DNA of 64,000 bases from contig QCNT01000001.1 of assembly GCA_003213135.1 (NCBI GenBank), positions 1-64,000 on the forward strand. Direction: 5' to 3'. The notes beneath the pieces were generated by a model. That model worked only from the letters and a program-made list of their open reading frames with translations. It was not told where the DNA came from and searched no databases. Of the stretch, positions 8,803 to 17,586 are shown in pieces (the first letter of the stretch is position 1; each line of letters starts with the position of its first letter). Source of the stretch: Pelagibacteraceae bacterium AG-426-I15 (GTDB lineage Bacteria; Pseudomonadota; Alphaproteobacteria; Pelagibacterales; Pelagibacteraceae). The translations under genes were made by a program, and so were the position numbers.

Positions 8803-9677
8803 TGAAATTTTTTGAAAATTTTAATTTTAACAATTTGTTTAGTAAAAAAAAGATAGACAAAAATTTACTAGACAAATTTGAAGAACTTCTCATTGAATCC
8901 GATGTTGGTGTACAAATAGCCTCAGATCTAAAAGAAAAATTTAAAAAAGAAAAAATAGGCAAAGAAATTAAAGATGAAAAAGAAATATTTGATTTTCTTG
9001 GAGATCAAATATCTAAAATACTAAGTCCTTATGAAAGAAAACTTAATGATCTTTGTAAAAATTCCCCGTCTATAATAGTTGTAGCTGGAGTAAATGGTGT
9101 AGGTAAAACAACTACTATTGGAAAATTAGGAAAATTATTTACAGATAATGGAAAAAAAATAGTTTTTGGTGCTGCTGATACATTCAGAGCAGCTGCAATA
9201 GATCAGTTAGAGCTTTGGTCTAAAAAAATTGGTGCTGATTTTGTAAAGTCAGATATTGGAACTGATCCCGCATCTGTTGGGTACAAGACAGCAAAATTTG
9301 TCGAGGAAAATAAATCAGATATAGCTTTTATTGATACAGCGGGAAGATTACAAAATAAAAAAAATCTTATGGAAGAGTATAAAAAAATATTTACGGTATT
9401 AAAGAAAATAGATCCAGAATATCCACACGAAACTATCTTGATTTTAGATGCTACAACAGGTCAAAATGCTTTAAATCAAGTAGAAGAATTTAAAAAGGTT
9501 TCTAAAGTGACTGGTTTAATTTTAACAAAATTAGATACTTCGGCAAAAGGAGGAATATTATTGGCTATAACCAAAAAGTATAGTTTACCTATTATTGCGG
9601 TCGGTATGGGAGAAAAAGAAAGTGATTTACATCCATTTGACCCTATACGATTTTCTAAAATGCTAATTAAAAACTAA
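8802..9677 (+). CDS. ftsY: Signal recognition particle receptor FtsY
   Basis: FtsY is the membrane-associated GTPase that receives SRP-ribosome complexes from Ffh. The 291-residue protein has a short N domain (residues 1-85) and then the G domain with GVNGVGKTTTIGKLGKL, DTFRAAAIDQL, DTAGRLQNKKNLM and TKLDTSAKGG. The long acidic N-terminal A domain of E. coli FtsY is absent. The start codon shares one base with the dapF stop (TGATG), so translation is coupled. Its receptor partner Ffh is divergently encoded about 1 kb away. Confidence 0.98.
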   Translation: MKFFENFNFNNLFSKKKIDKNLLDKFEELLIESDVGVQIASDLKEKFKKEKIGKEIKDEKEIFDFLGDQISKILSPYERKLNDLCKNSPSIIVVAGVNGVGKTTTIGKLGKLFTDNGKKIVFGAADTFRAAAIDQLELWSKKIGADFVKSDIGTDPASVGYKTAKFVEENKSDIAFIDTAGRLQNKKNLMEEYKKIFTVLKKIDPEYPHETILILDATTGQNALNQVEEFKKVSKVTGLILTKLDTSAKGGILLAITKKYSLPIIAVGMGEKESDLHPFDPIRFSKMLIKN

Positions 9678-9679
9678 AC

Positions 9680-10150
9680 ATGAAGATACCAAAAAATATA
9701 GAACCAATTTTATCTGGAATTTCTGCAGCAATAGTTATCGGTGTTTTAGCTTTTTTAACTCTAAGGACGTCTGCAGGTATATGGTTAATGTTTTCATTTG
9801 GAGCAACAGTTTTTATTGTTTTTGTGCTTTATAATTTAGAAACTGCACAACCAAAAAATATTTTTTTTGGACATCTGGTTTCTTTGCTAGTTGGAATAAT
9901 TTTTAACGAAACAATTGGTTTCTCTTTTTACTCACTAGGTTTGTCTGTAGGTATAGCGGTAACTTTGATGGTATATCTTAATATAATGCATCCTCCAGCA
10001 GCTTCTAATCCTTTAGTAGTTTTGTTTACCGATGTATCTTATAATTACATAGTGTTCCCAGTTATTGTTGGAACAATTGCAATAATTTTAATGTCAGTTT
10101 TTATTAACAAAATTATTCTTAAAAGAAATTACCCAACTAAATGGTTTTGA
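9680..10150 (+). CDS. HPP family integral membrane protein
   Basis: This 156-residue protein has four predicted membrane helices and the motif NIMHPPAASNPL near residue 108, which names the HPP family. Members have been linked to nitrite transport in chloroplasts and cyanobacteria, but the substrate in other bacteria is unsettled. The gene starts 2 bp after ftsY and its stop touches the convergent hydrolase gene, so it is the last gene of the dapF-ftsY run. Family call is good; function is uncertain. Confidence 0.85.
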   Translation: MKIPKNIEPILSGISAAIVIGVLAFLTLRTSAGIWLMFSFGATVFIVFVLYNLETAQPKNIFFGHLVSLLVGIIFNETIGFSFYSLGLSVGIAVTLMVYLNIMHPPAASNPLVVLFTDVSYNYIVFPVIVGTIAIILMSVFINKIILKRNYPTKWF

Positions 10151-10963
10151 TTATAAGCTTTGAAAAAAATTATTTAGTGCCTTTAAAAGATTTTTATTAT
10201 AATCCATCATATGATCATCCTCTTCAGGAAAATATGAAAATTTAGGTTCATTAGCTATTTCAAAAACCTTTTGACCCATATGAAATGGTACTATTTTGTC
10301 TTTTTTACCATGCATTACCAAAATAGGAATCTTTATATTTTTTAATTTTTTGACAGTCTCATATCTGTCTTTTAATAAAAGAGAAACAGGCAAATAAAAA
10401 TAGTAGAATTTTCCGGCATCAACCATAGATGTGAACGGAGATTCTAAAATAATTCCGGCGAATTTTTTATTTTGTGCAACTTCCACAGAAACCCCGGTAC
10501 CTAAGGACTCACCATAAAGTATAATGTTATCCTCCCTTACGCCTTGTTTTTTTAACCAATCCAAAGTGCTTCTAGCATCATCGTAGAGGCCAGTTTCAGA
10601 AGGTTTGCCTTCATTTCCGCTGAAACCTCTGTAGGCAACAATCAAAAAATTAATGTCAAAATCTTTAATTAAATTTAGTTTATAAATTCTATTTCTTAAA
10701 TCTCCGGCATTACCATGAAAAAAAACTAGCGTTTTCTTTTGTTTAAGATCTTTTTTATGAAACCATGCTTTTAAATTATTTTCATTTGAGGTTGGAATAA
10801 AAATTTCTTCATAAGAAAAATTCGCACTATCTTTGTTATAATTATTCTCGAATGGGTGATAAAGAAGATTCCGTTGATTAAAAAAAACAAATGCAACAAC
10901 GATTAAATAACAAGAAATAATTATTATTGTTATAGTGAACATATATTTAATTTTTTTTTGCAA
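10151..10963 (-). CDS. Alpha/beta hydrolase, BEM46/ABHD13-like
   Basis: The 270-residue protein has one N-terminal membrane segment (residues 8-28) and then an alpha/beta-hydrolase domain. Visible are the oxyanion motif FFHGNAGDLRNR, the nucleophile elbow YGESLGTG (Ser), the acid in HGKKDKIVP and a late His in EDDHMMDY. This arrangement matches membrane-anchored serine hydrolases of the BEM46 type; the substrate is not known. Its start lies 17 bp inside the end of the upstream DMT transporter gene. Confidence 0.85.
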   Translation of the reverse strand: MQKKIKYMFTITIIIISCYLIVVAFVFFNQRNLLYHPFENNYNKDSANFSYEEIFIPTSNENNLKAWFHKKDLKQKKTLVFFHGNAGDLRNRIYKLNLIKDFDINFLIVAYRGFSGNEGKPSETGLYDDARSTLDWLKKQGVREDNIILYGESLGTGVSVEVAQNKKFAGIILESPFTSMVDAGKFYYFYLPVSLLLKDRYETVKKLKNIKIPILVMHGKKDKIVPFHMGQKVFEIANEPKFSYFPEEDDHMMDYNKNLLKALNNFFQSL

Positions 10964-11849
10964 GATAAATGCCTATAAAAACTAAAAAGGCTCCTATTAA
11001 ATGGTAATATTCTAAAGTTTCGTCAAAAAATATTAGGCCATAAAAAGCTCCATAAACTGTAAATAGATATAATGTAAATCCAGTTATTGATGCACCTAAG
11101 TATTTTTGAACCTTAGCATAAAGAGTAAAAGCAATTATTGCAGGAGAAATTGCTGCAAAGATTACCCAAAAAAGAAAATTCAAATCAAAGTTCGTACTTT
11201 GGCTTTGAAATTCCTCTAACAAATAAAAAGGAAACAACGATATTGATCCAAACATTGCAATTAAAACAAATCTTGTTAATAAATCAAATTTTGATTTCCA
11301 GTTTAGCAAATAAACAGAATAAAGAGCCCAGCTAATTGCTGCTCCCAACATCCAAATATCTCCTACTGTAAATTCTAGGCTTGATAATATGGAAGTGTCT
11401 CCCTTAAAAATAATTGAAAAAACCCCAAATAAACAAAGTATTAATCCCAGAGTTTGTATTAAATTTATTTTTTCTTTGTAAATAAAACTTGATAACAAAA
11501 TAATAAATATTGGGGAAGACGTATAAATGACGGCCATGTTAACAACTGTAGTTGTTTGACCGGCTATAAATGGAAATGCTCCACATATTCCACAGCCAGT
11601 AAGTCCTAGGAAAAAAAGTTTTAAAAATTCATCCTTAAAACTTTTAATTTGCTTTAATATTGGTTGATAAAAAAAAGGTATTAGCAATACAAAAACTGTT
11701 GTCCACCTCCAAAAAGCTAAAGAAATTGGGGGAACAAATTCCACGCCACCTCTTGCTACTATTAGATTGCTTGCCATAAATACGGGTTGTAAAAATAATA
11801 AAAAGTAAGGAAAAAAAAGATTTTTACTTTTTTTGGATGAAGGCTTCAT
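10947..11849 (-). CDS. EamA/DMT family transporter
   Basis: The 300-residue protein contains about ten membrane helices arranged as two EamA repeats, as seen from the repeated pattern around FWRWTTVFVLLIPFF and ISWALYSVYLLNWKS. The family (drug/metabolite transporter superfamily) exports amino acids, purines or other small metabolites. The substrate cannot be read from sequence. It overlaps a small membrane-protein gene by 26 bp upstream and the hydrolase gene by 17 bp downstream, so the three are likely one transcript with the amidase. Confidence 0.88.
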   Translation of the reverse strand: MKPSSKKSKNLFFPYFLLFLQPVFMASNLIVARGGVEFVPPISLAFWRWTTVFVLLIPFFYQPILKQIKSFKDEFLKLFFLGLTGCGICGAFPFIAGQTTTVVNMAVIYTSSPIFIILLSSFIYKEKINLIQTLGLILCLFGVFSIIFKGDTSILSSLEFTVGDIWMLGAAISWALYSVYLLNWKSKFDLLTRFVLIAMFGSISLFPFYLLEEFQSQSTNFDLNFLFWVIFAAISPAIIAFTLYAKVQKYLGASITGFTLYLFTVYGAFYGLIFFDETLEYYHLIGAFLVFIGIYLAKKN

Positions 11850-12000
11850 AAATCATCATACAAATTACCAAGCCCATAAGAATATAAACAGGCAAAACAT
11901 CTTTAAAACCAATCATCATTGATCTAGTTAATGTAGTGGCCAATCCAACTAAGAAAGCTATGGTTAAAGCACAACCGATTATACTTGTTAGTTTATTCAT
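11824..12000 (-). CDS. Small two-helix membrane protein (not in ORF track)
   Basis: The reverse strand from ATG at 12000 encodes 58 residues: MNKLTSIIGCALTIAFLVGL at the start, a short loop (TRSMMIGFKDVLP), a second hydrophobic segment and the basic end FIQKK. The ORF overlaps the amidase stop by 8 bp and the DMT transporter start by 26 bp, filling what would otherwise be a 143 bp gap. Overlap at both ends and the clean two-helix pattern support a real gene. I do not recognise a family. An ATG one codon earlier is equally possible. Confidence 0.7.
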   Translation of the reverse strand: MNKLTSIIGCALTIAFLVGLATTLTRSMMIGFKDVLPVYILMGLVICMMIYEAFIQKK

Positions 12001-13327
12001 CATCTTTGCATTTTTTTTCTAACCAATTAGCAACTCCCAAAAATCTTAAGTCATCAAGTTTATTGCCTATTAATTGAACTCCTAATGGTAAATTATTTCC
12101 TCCAGTAAGTAAAGGCAGCGAAATAGATGGTAATCCCATATAAGTCCAAACCGTACAAAATTCTGGACTGCCAGTAAATTTTAATCCTTTATCAGCAACA
12201 CCTGTGGATGCAGGCGTAATTACTCCATGATAATCTTCGAATACTTCGCTGTAAGATCTGTAGCTTTGTTCCATAAAGTCTTTTGCTTCTGTATATTGGT
12301 TTGCAGAATATTTATTTCCACGCTCTATTGCTTCAATGAGTTTTTTTCCTAATTTGCTTTTAGAGTTCTTGTAATATTTTTGAAAACTATTTGCCATATC
12401 TGTTTCATGGACTACCTGCTGATACTTATGAATGTCTTTAAAATATGAAGGCTCATCAAATACTTCGATATATTTTTTTAGTTTTTTCTTTAAAAATTCA
12501 AATGATTTTTGAGATTCTTTATCTATATTTTTCCAATTTGTTGTTTTGTAAAATATAAATTTTGGATCAAAATGTGGACCTTTTTTGCACTCCTCGAGCA
12601 TTTTGTCCGCCGAGTAATGAACGGTATCTTTATCGTATAAATCTTTTTTAATAAGGCACTTTGTTAAAAGAGCAACATCTTCAACATTTTTTCCGAATAC
12701 ACCAACATGATCAAGTTTAGAAGATTGTTTTAAAATTCCATTTCTAGATATTAATCCAAAAGAAGGTTTGTAACCAACCACGCCGCAATAAGACGCTGGA
12801 CGAATGACCGAACCTTTAGTTTGTGTTCCGACCGACAGAGGTGTCATATGCGCAGCTACTGCTGCTGCAGAACCACTTGAAGATCCTCCAGGAGTTCTAG
12901 TTTTATCATGTGGATTTGTAGTTTTTCCTGGATCAAAATAAGCAAGCTCCGTAGTTACTGTCTTGCCCATAATTATTGCACCTGAAATTTTTAAAAGATT
13001 GACTACTTCAGCGTCTGCGCTTTCCGACACACCTTTTCTTAATACAGTGCCGCATTCGGTTGGCATATCTTGAGTTCCAATAATATCCTTTATTCCAATA
13101 GGCAAACCATGTAGAGGTCCTAGGGGTTTACCTGATTTTCTATATTCATCTTTTTCCTGAGCTTTTTCTAATAATAATTTTTTATCAAAAAATGCCCAAG
13201 CTTTAACATCTTTGTCGAATTTATCTATTCTCTTAATATATTCTTTACATACATCAACACATGAAATCTCGCCGCTTTTTAGTTTTTCAACTAATTCAAT
13301 AGCTGAAATTGAAAGTATATTACTCAT
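11993..13327 (-). CDS. Amidase, amidase-signature family
   Basis: The 444-residue protein belongs to the amidase-signature family of Ser-Ser-Lys hydrolases. The catalytic Lys is in GIKDIIGT, the cis-Ser in GGSSSGSAAAVAA and the nucleophile in GTQTKGSVIRPAS, where the usual T-G-G-S is T-K-G-S. It is unlikely to be GatA of the tRNA amidotransferase, because no gatB or gatC is next to it and it lies 10 bp downstream of TRAP transporter genes. It probably releases ammonia and a carboxylate from an imported amide. Substrate unknown. Confidence 0.85.
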   Translation of the reverse strand: MSNILSISAIELVEKLKSGEISCVDVCKEYIKRIDKFDKDVKAWAFFDKKLLLEKAQEKDEYRKSGKPLGPLHGLPIGIKDIIGTQDMPTECGTVLRKGVSESADAEVVNLLKISGAIIMGKTVTTELAYFDPGKTTNPHDKTRTPGGSSSGSAAAVAAHMTPLSVGTQTKGSVIRPASYCGVVGYKPSFGLISRNGILKQSSKLDHVGVFGKNVEDVALLTKCLIKKDLYDKDTVHYSADKMLEECKKGPHFDPKFIFYKTTNWKNIDKESQKSFEFLKKKLKKYIEVFDEPSYFKDIHKYQQVVHETDMANSFQKYYKNSKSKLGKKLIEAIERGNKYSANQYTEAKDFMEQSYRSYSEVFEDYHGVITPASTGVADKGLKFTGSPEFCTVWTYMGLPSISLPLLTGGNNLPLGVQLIGNKLDDLRFLGVANWLEKKCKDDE

Positions 13328-13337
13328 AATTTATTTA

Positions 13338-14699
13338 TTAATCAGCAAAAAGTAGATCGGGTAACCAGAGAGCTATTCCTGGAAACATGTACATTAAAAA
13401 CATCGCAAAAATTACAATTAACAAAAAAGGCATAATTCCACTGAAAATTTCAAGTAGTTCAACATTTTTAGTTTGTACCCCTTTTAAATAGTATGCTGAC
13501 ATGGCCATTGGTGGTGTTAGAAAAGATGTTTGTAAATTTAATGCTATTAACATAGCAAAGAAATAAGGATTTACTCCAAAAAACTCGACAAGGGGTAAAA
13601 ATATTGGAACAAATATTATTAATATCTCTGTCCATTCTAAAGGCCAGCCAAGAAGAAATATAATTATCTGGGTAATAACTAAAAATTGCCAAGGCTGTAA
13701 ATTCATTGATTTGAAAAAATGTTCAAATACTTCGTGTCCACCTAAATAAGAGAATACAGATGCAAAAGTCCATGACCCTATAAATAACCACATTATCATT
13801 GCAGTTGTTTTTGCTGTAAGAAATACAGATTCTTTAAAATTTTTCCATTTAAGAGTTTTATAAAAATAAGATAAAACTAAAGCGCCGAACGCACCTACAG
13901 CTGCTGCTTCGGCTGGTGTCGCCAATCCTCCTAGAATAGTTCCTAATACTAAAATTATTAATGAGAATAATGGTAAAAATGAAACCAGAACTTCTTTAAG
14001 TATGACTGATCGAGGTGGAATTTCTTCAGCTGGTGGTTTTGGTGCAATTGAAGGATTTAAATAAGCTCTTGTAACTGCATAAAGAATATATAATCCCGCC
14101 AACATAATTCCTGGCAAAATAGCCGCCGCAAATAATCTAAGAGGAGATAATTGAGCAATTACAGAGTAAACTATTAGCATAATGCTCGGTGGTATTAGTA
14201 TTCCTAGACAGCCTCCTGAACATATAACGCCAGATGCAAATTTTTTGTCATAGCCTGCTTTGATCATAGCGGGCCAAGCTAACAATCCCATTAATGTTAC
14301 AACTGCACCTATTATACCTGTTGCTGTTGAGAATAAAGCACAAGTAATTAGTGCTGCAACTGCCATCGAGGCAGGTAGACCATGAGACGCCAAACGAATC
14401 GCAAAAAATAATCTTGAAACTATTCCTGCTCTTTCAACCAAATAACCCATAAATAGAAATAAAGGCACCGCAGTGAGAACAGTATTATCCATAACTGTAT
14501 AAGTATTTTGAACAAATAATTGGAAAATTCTATTATCTAATAAATGCTCCATCCTTGTTGGATCGTAGTAAGCGTAGTACCCAAATCCCACTCCCATTGC
14601 CATTAATGTAAATGCAATTGGAAAACCTAAAAGCACGGTAAAAAGGAATATTGCCATCATAAGAATTGCAATTTCTGGATTTGTTAAACTAAATAACAT
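13338..14699 (-). CDS. dctM: TRAP transporter large permease subunit
   Basis: The 453-residue protein has about 12 membrane helices and the DctM features: the N-terminal FPIAFTLMAMGVGFGYYAYY, GGCLGILIPPSIMLIVYS and a repeat-related LATPAEAAAVGAFGAL. It forms the Na+-driven translocation channel with DctQ. It overlaps dctQ by 11 bp. The residues around the re-entrant hairpins look intact. It works with the DctP-type protein encoded just upstream. Confidence 0.95.
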   Translation of the reverse strand: MLFSLTNPEIAILMMAIFLFTVLLGFPIAFTLMAMGVGFGYYAYYDPTRMEHLLDNRIFQLFVQNTYTVMDNTVLTAVPLFLFMGYLVERAGIVSRLFFAIRLASHGLPASMAVAALITCALFSTATGIIGAVVTLMGLLAWPAMIKAGYDKKFASGVICSGGCLGILIPPSIMLIVYSVIAQLSPLRLFAAAILPGIMLAGLYILYAVTRAYLNPSIAPKPPAEEIPPRSVILKEVLVSFLPLFSLIILVLGTILGGLATPAEAAAVGAFGALVLSYFYKTLKWKNFKESVFLTAKTTAMIMWLFIGSWTFASVFSYLGGHEVFEHFFKSMNLQPWQFLVITQIIIFLLGWPLEWTEILIIFVPIFLPLVEFFGVNPYFFAMLIALNLQTSFLTPPMAMSAYYLKGVQTKNVELLEIFSGIMPFLLIVIFAMFLMYMFPGIALWLPDLLFAD

Positions 14700-15273
14700 C
14701 TTTTTGATCCTCGTCTTGTGAAGTTCTCATTAATATTTTTTCCGTTTCCTCAGCAACAACCATTCTTGCTGGCCAGTGGCCAGTCTGAATACAAATAATT
14801 GATCTAAAAACTTCGCTTACACCCTGAATAATTAACAATATTCCTGCGGCTGGGATTAAAGATTTTGCCATATAAATTTGAATTTGTGCAGGACTATTCC
14901 AGCTTGTTTCTTTTATTTTCCATGCTAAAGAAGCGTACTCATATCCATAAAACGCTAAAGCAAATACTCCTGGAAAGAAAAAAATAAAATATAAAACTAG
15001 ATCTATGTATCCTTGAGTCTTAGGTTTAAATAATCTGTAAAGCACATCCCCCCTTACATGAGCCTCTGTCGACAAGGTGTAAGCGCCTGCCATCATAAAT
15101 ATCGCACCATACATTTGTAAACTAAAATCAAAATTCCATAAAGTTGGGGCGTTAAAGGCATATGCCATCACAACCTCATAACAAGTTCCTCCCATAAGAA
15201 TAACTATGCACCATGAAAAAGCTTTTCCAACTGATGTGCTTAGATGGTCCGCAAACTGAATATATCCCCTCAT
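14689..15273 (-). CDS. dctQ: TRAP transporter small permease subunit
   Basis: The 194-residue protein has four membrane helices and the DctQ pattern, with the FNAPTLWNFDFSLQMYGAIF and AYTLSTEAHVRGDVLY segments typical of the family. DctQ pairs with DctM to form the membrane unit. The start is separated by 85 bp from dctP, and that gap contains a strong terminator-like hairpin, which would lower permease expression compared with the binding protein. Confidence 0.95.
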   Translation of the reverse strand: MRGYIQFADHLSTSVGKAFSWCIVILMGGTCYEVVMAYAFNAPTLWNFDFSLQMYGAIFMMAGAYTLSTEAHVRGDVLYRLFKPKTQGYIDLVLYFIFFFPGVFALAFYGYEYASLAWKIKETSWNSPAQIQIYMAKSLIPAAGILLIIQGVSEVFRSIICIQTGHWPARMVVAEETEKILMRTSQDEDQKDVI

Positions 15274-15310
15274 ATGTATAAACTATTCTAATTTTTTTAC
15301 GATTTCCATA

Positions 15311-15342
15311 AAAAAAAGGGGGCTACAAAAGAGCCCCCTTTT
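15311..15342 (-). terminator. Intrinsic terminator/attenuator between dctP and dctQ
   Basis: GGGGGCT at 15318-15324 pairs perfectly with AGCCCCC at 15332-15338 around a 7-base loop, and flanking A/T bases extend the stem. On the reverse strand it is followed by seven Ts. It lies directly after the dctP stop, so partial termination would make much more binding protein than permease. Confidence 0.9.
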
Positions 15343-15358
15343 AATTTTTATAATGCTA

Positions 15359-16516
15359 TTAAATTTTTACTTTAGCAATGCTACCAAACTCATTTTCATA
15401 AGCCAGTTTGTAATTAGGCTGATTCATGAGTAAGTATTTCATAACTCTTTTAGCGTAAGTTTTCTGCGAGTCTATGATCTTTTTAAAGAATGGATCTTTC
15501 TTATTGAAATCTCCAATTACTTTATCCCAACCTTTTAATTGTTGAGCTAAGATTGCATCAGAAGTTTGATAAACATTTACTTTGTGTTGGTTCATCAACT
15601 TAGATAAGTCAGCAGAATATCTCACTAATGCTTTAAAGTAGTTGTCTGTATTTGCAGCATAAGCAGCATTTTTTAGGATAGCCTGATGTTGTGGGCTTAA
15701 TCCATTAAATGTCTTCTTATTAACTGGAATTTCAAACATTTCTTGAGATTGGTGGAAGCTACCTAAGTGATAGTGCTTAGATACATCTTGCATACCAAAC
15801 TGTGAGTCTGAAGTTGGGTTATTAAACTCCGCGGCTTCAATCAAACCTGTTTTCATAGCAGGTTGAATTTCTCCACCTGGAAGTTGTCTAACAACCATTC
15901 CCATTGCTGTTAAAACGTTAGTCGCAAGACCAACCGTTCTATATTTCATACCTTTAACATCAGACACTTTAGTTACGTTCTTTTTGAACCAACCAAATGG
16001 CTGAGCAGGCATTGGCATATGGAAGAAACCTACATAATCAAAACCAACTTTAGATAAAGTTTCGTTATAAAGTTTTCTACCTCCACCGTACTCCATCCAT
16101 CCCATAACTTCTTGAGATGACATTCCGTACGAAGGACCAGTACCAAACAATGATGCTGCTGGATTTTTTCCGTACCAGTATGCAGTTACCCAGTGTCCCA
16201 TATCTAGAACTCCAGAGCTTACCGCCTGACCGATTTCAGATGTTTTAACAACTGCGCCAACTGGTTGAAGATCAATCTTCAATTGTCCACCTGACATGTC
16301 GCTAACCATTTTTGCATAGTCGCCAGCCATTTCGAAGAATATATTAGCTCCAGAAGGCCAAGCTGCTTGCATCTTTAAAGTTTTAGGAGCACCAAATGCT
16401 ACGTTCGGCATTGCAATAGTTGCTGCCGCTGCTGCACCCGTCGCTGCTGCTGCTTTAAAGAACTTACGTCTCGAAGGAGTTTTAACTCTCTTCAGCGTTT
16501 TTTCTTTTTTAGACAT
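15359..16516 (-). CDS. TRAP transporter solute-binding protein, TakP-like
   Basis: The 385-residue periplasmic protein starts with a twin-arginine type signal (SRRKFFKAAAATGAAAAA) cleaved near AFGA. The mature part resembles TakP of Rhodobacter, the 2-oxo acid binder: WPSG near the start, DMGHWVTAYWYGK, KGMKYRTVG with the conserved Arg, and LIEAAEFNNPTSD, which in TakP contacts substrate and cation. A 2-oxo acid or related hydroxy acid is therefore the best substrate guess, and it fits the hydroxyacid dehydrogenases upstream. A strong AGGGAG ribosome site precedes the ATG. Codon use is less AT-biased than in neighbours, as in highly expressed genes. Confidence 0.88.
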   Translation of the reverse strand: MSKKEKTLKRVKTPSRRKFFKAAAATGAAAAATIAMPNVAFGAPKTLKMQAAWPSGANIFFEMAGDYAKMVSDMSGGQLKIDLQPVGAVVKTSEIGQAVSSGVLDMGHWVTAYWYGKNPAASLFGTGPSYGMSSQEVMGWMEYGGGRKLYNETLSKVGFDYVGFFHMPMPAQPFGWFKKNVTKVSDVKGMKYRTVGLATNVLTAMGMVVRQLPGGEIQPAMKTGLIEAAEFNNPTSDSQFGMQDVSKHYHLGSFHQSQEMFEIPVNKKTFNGLSPQHQAILKNAAYAANTDNYFKALVRYSADLSKLMNQHKVNVYQTSDAILAQQLKGWDKVIGDFNKKDPFFKKIIDSQKTYAKRVMKYLLMNQPNYKLAYENEFGSIAKVKI

Positions 16517-16530
16517 ATTTTGTCTCCCTA

Positions 16531-16544
16531 TAGTTAATTAACTA
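16531..16544. promoter_or_regulatory. 14-bp perfect palindrome in the dctP leader
   Basis: TAGTTAATTAACTA is a perfect inverted repeat that ends two bases before the AGGGAG ribosome-binding site of the TRAP binding-protein gene. It could be an operator. AT-rich DNA yields such palindromes by chance, so support is limited. Confidence 0.3.
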
Positions 16545-16625
16545 GTTGAATTATTTAAGCATAAATAGGTTTTAGAGTCTCGTGCTGATTATTGAAATTT
16601 TTAAGAGATTCAATTACAGATTGTA

Positions 16626-17579
16626 CTAATTAACTTTGTTTTTACATGTTCCTGATCTAAAAAACTCATCAATATTATCTATTGCTAAGTCCGCCATTGC
16701 AGTTCGTGTTTTTTTAGTCGCACTACCAAGATGAGGTAAAATAAATGCTGTTGGTTGTTTTAGATACTCGGGATTAATTTTTGGTTCTCCTTTATAAACG
16801 TCAAGGCCAATAGCGTATATTTTTCTATTTATTAATGCCTGCACCATAGCATCATCATCGATCATGTCGCCTCTAGCTACATTTGTAATAATAGCTCCGG
16901 TAGGGAAATATTCTAAAGTTTCTTTATTTATAATGTCTTTAGTTTCTTTTGTTGCAGGACAACATATTGATAAGACGTCTGAGACAGAAAATAAACTTTT
17001 GATGCTTTCATGATACTTGGCTCCATTTTCAATTTCTGGACTTAATCTTGATCTATTTCTGTAATGAATTTCCATTCCAAAGCTTTTAGCTATTTTTGCT
17101 ACAGCTCTTCCAATTCTTCCCATACCTAAAATTCCTAATCTGGAACCTGTGAGTTGTTTTCCAATTAGAAAATCTGAAGACCATTTCCAATTTTCTTTTT
17201 TTACCCAATTAATACCTTCGTTAGCTCTTCTGCATGCGCCAAGAATTAATAAAATTGCAATTTCAGCTGTAGCATCTGTCAAAACGTCTGGTGTGTTTGT
17301 AACCGCTATACCTCTTTTTTTTGCTGCCTCAATATCAATATTTCCAAAACCAACGGCAAAATTTGATATTATCTTGATCGTTTCTGGAAGCTTTTCAATA
17401 GTATTTTTGTCAATTTTATCTGTAAGTGAAGATAAAATCCCATCATAACCTTTGCTCAATTCAATTAATTTTTTTTGAGAATACAATTCATCATTTGAGT
17501 TAAAATGAGAATTAAATAGTTTAGAAGCTTTATCCTCGCAGGACCTCAACAATTTTCTAGTTACAAGAACTTTTTTCAT
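16626..17579 (-). CDS. D-2-hydroxyacid dehydrogenase (glyoxylate/hydroxypyruvate reductase type)
   Basis: The 317-residue protein is of the D-isomer 2-hydroxyacid dehydrogenase family. The NAD(P)-binding loop is LGMGRIGRAVAKIAKSFG. Catalytic residues are visible: Arg in NVARGDMIDDDA, Glu in YKGEP and His in LPHLGSATKKTR. The family reduces glyoxylate, hydroxypyruvate or other 2-oxo acids to D-2-hydroxy acids. Arg in the RNRS segment just after the cofactor loop favours NADPH. It lies 7 bp after a D-lactate-type oxidase gene, so the pair may interconvert the same acid in opposite directions. Confidence 0.9.
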   Translation of the reverse strand: MKKVLVTRKLLRSCEDKASKLFNSHFNSNDELYSQKKLIELSKGYDGILSSLTDKIDKNTIEKLPETIKIISNFAVGFGNIDIEAAKKRGIAVTNTPDVLTDATAEIAILLILGACRRANEGINWVKKENWKWSSDFLIGKQLTGSRLGILGMGRIGRAVAKIAKSFGMEIHYRNRSRLSPEIENGAKYHESIKSLFSVSDVLSICCPATKETKDIINKETLEYFPTGAIITNVARGDMIDDDAMVQALINRKIYAIGLDVYKGEPKINPEYLKQPTAFILPHLGSATKKTRTAMADLAIDNIDEFFRSGTCKNKVN

Positions 17580-17586
17580 TTGGATT

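Noticed and set aside
11993-13327. Amidase as GatA of the Asp/Glu-tRNA amidotransferase
   Set aside because: No gatB or gatC beside it, 444 residues is shorter than usual GatA, and context is a TRAP transporter.
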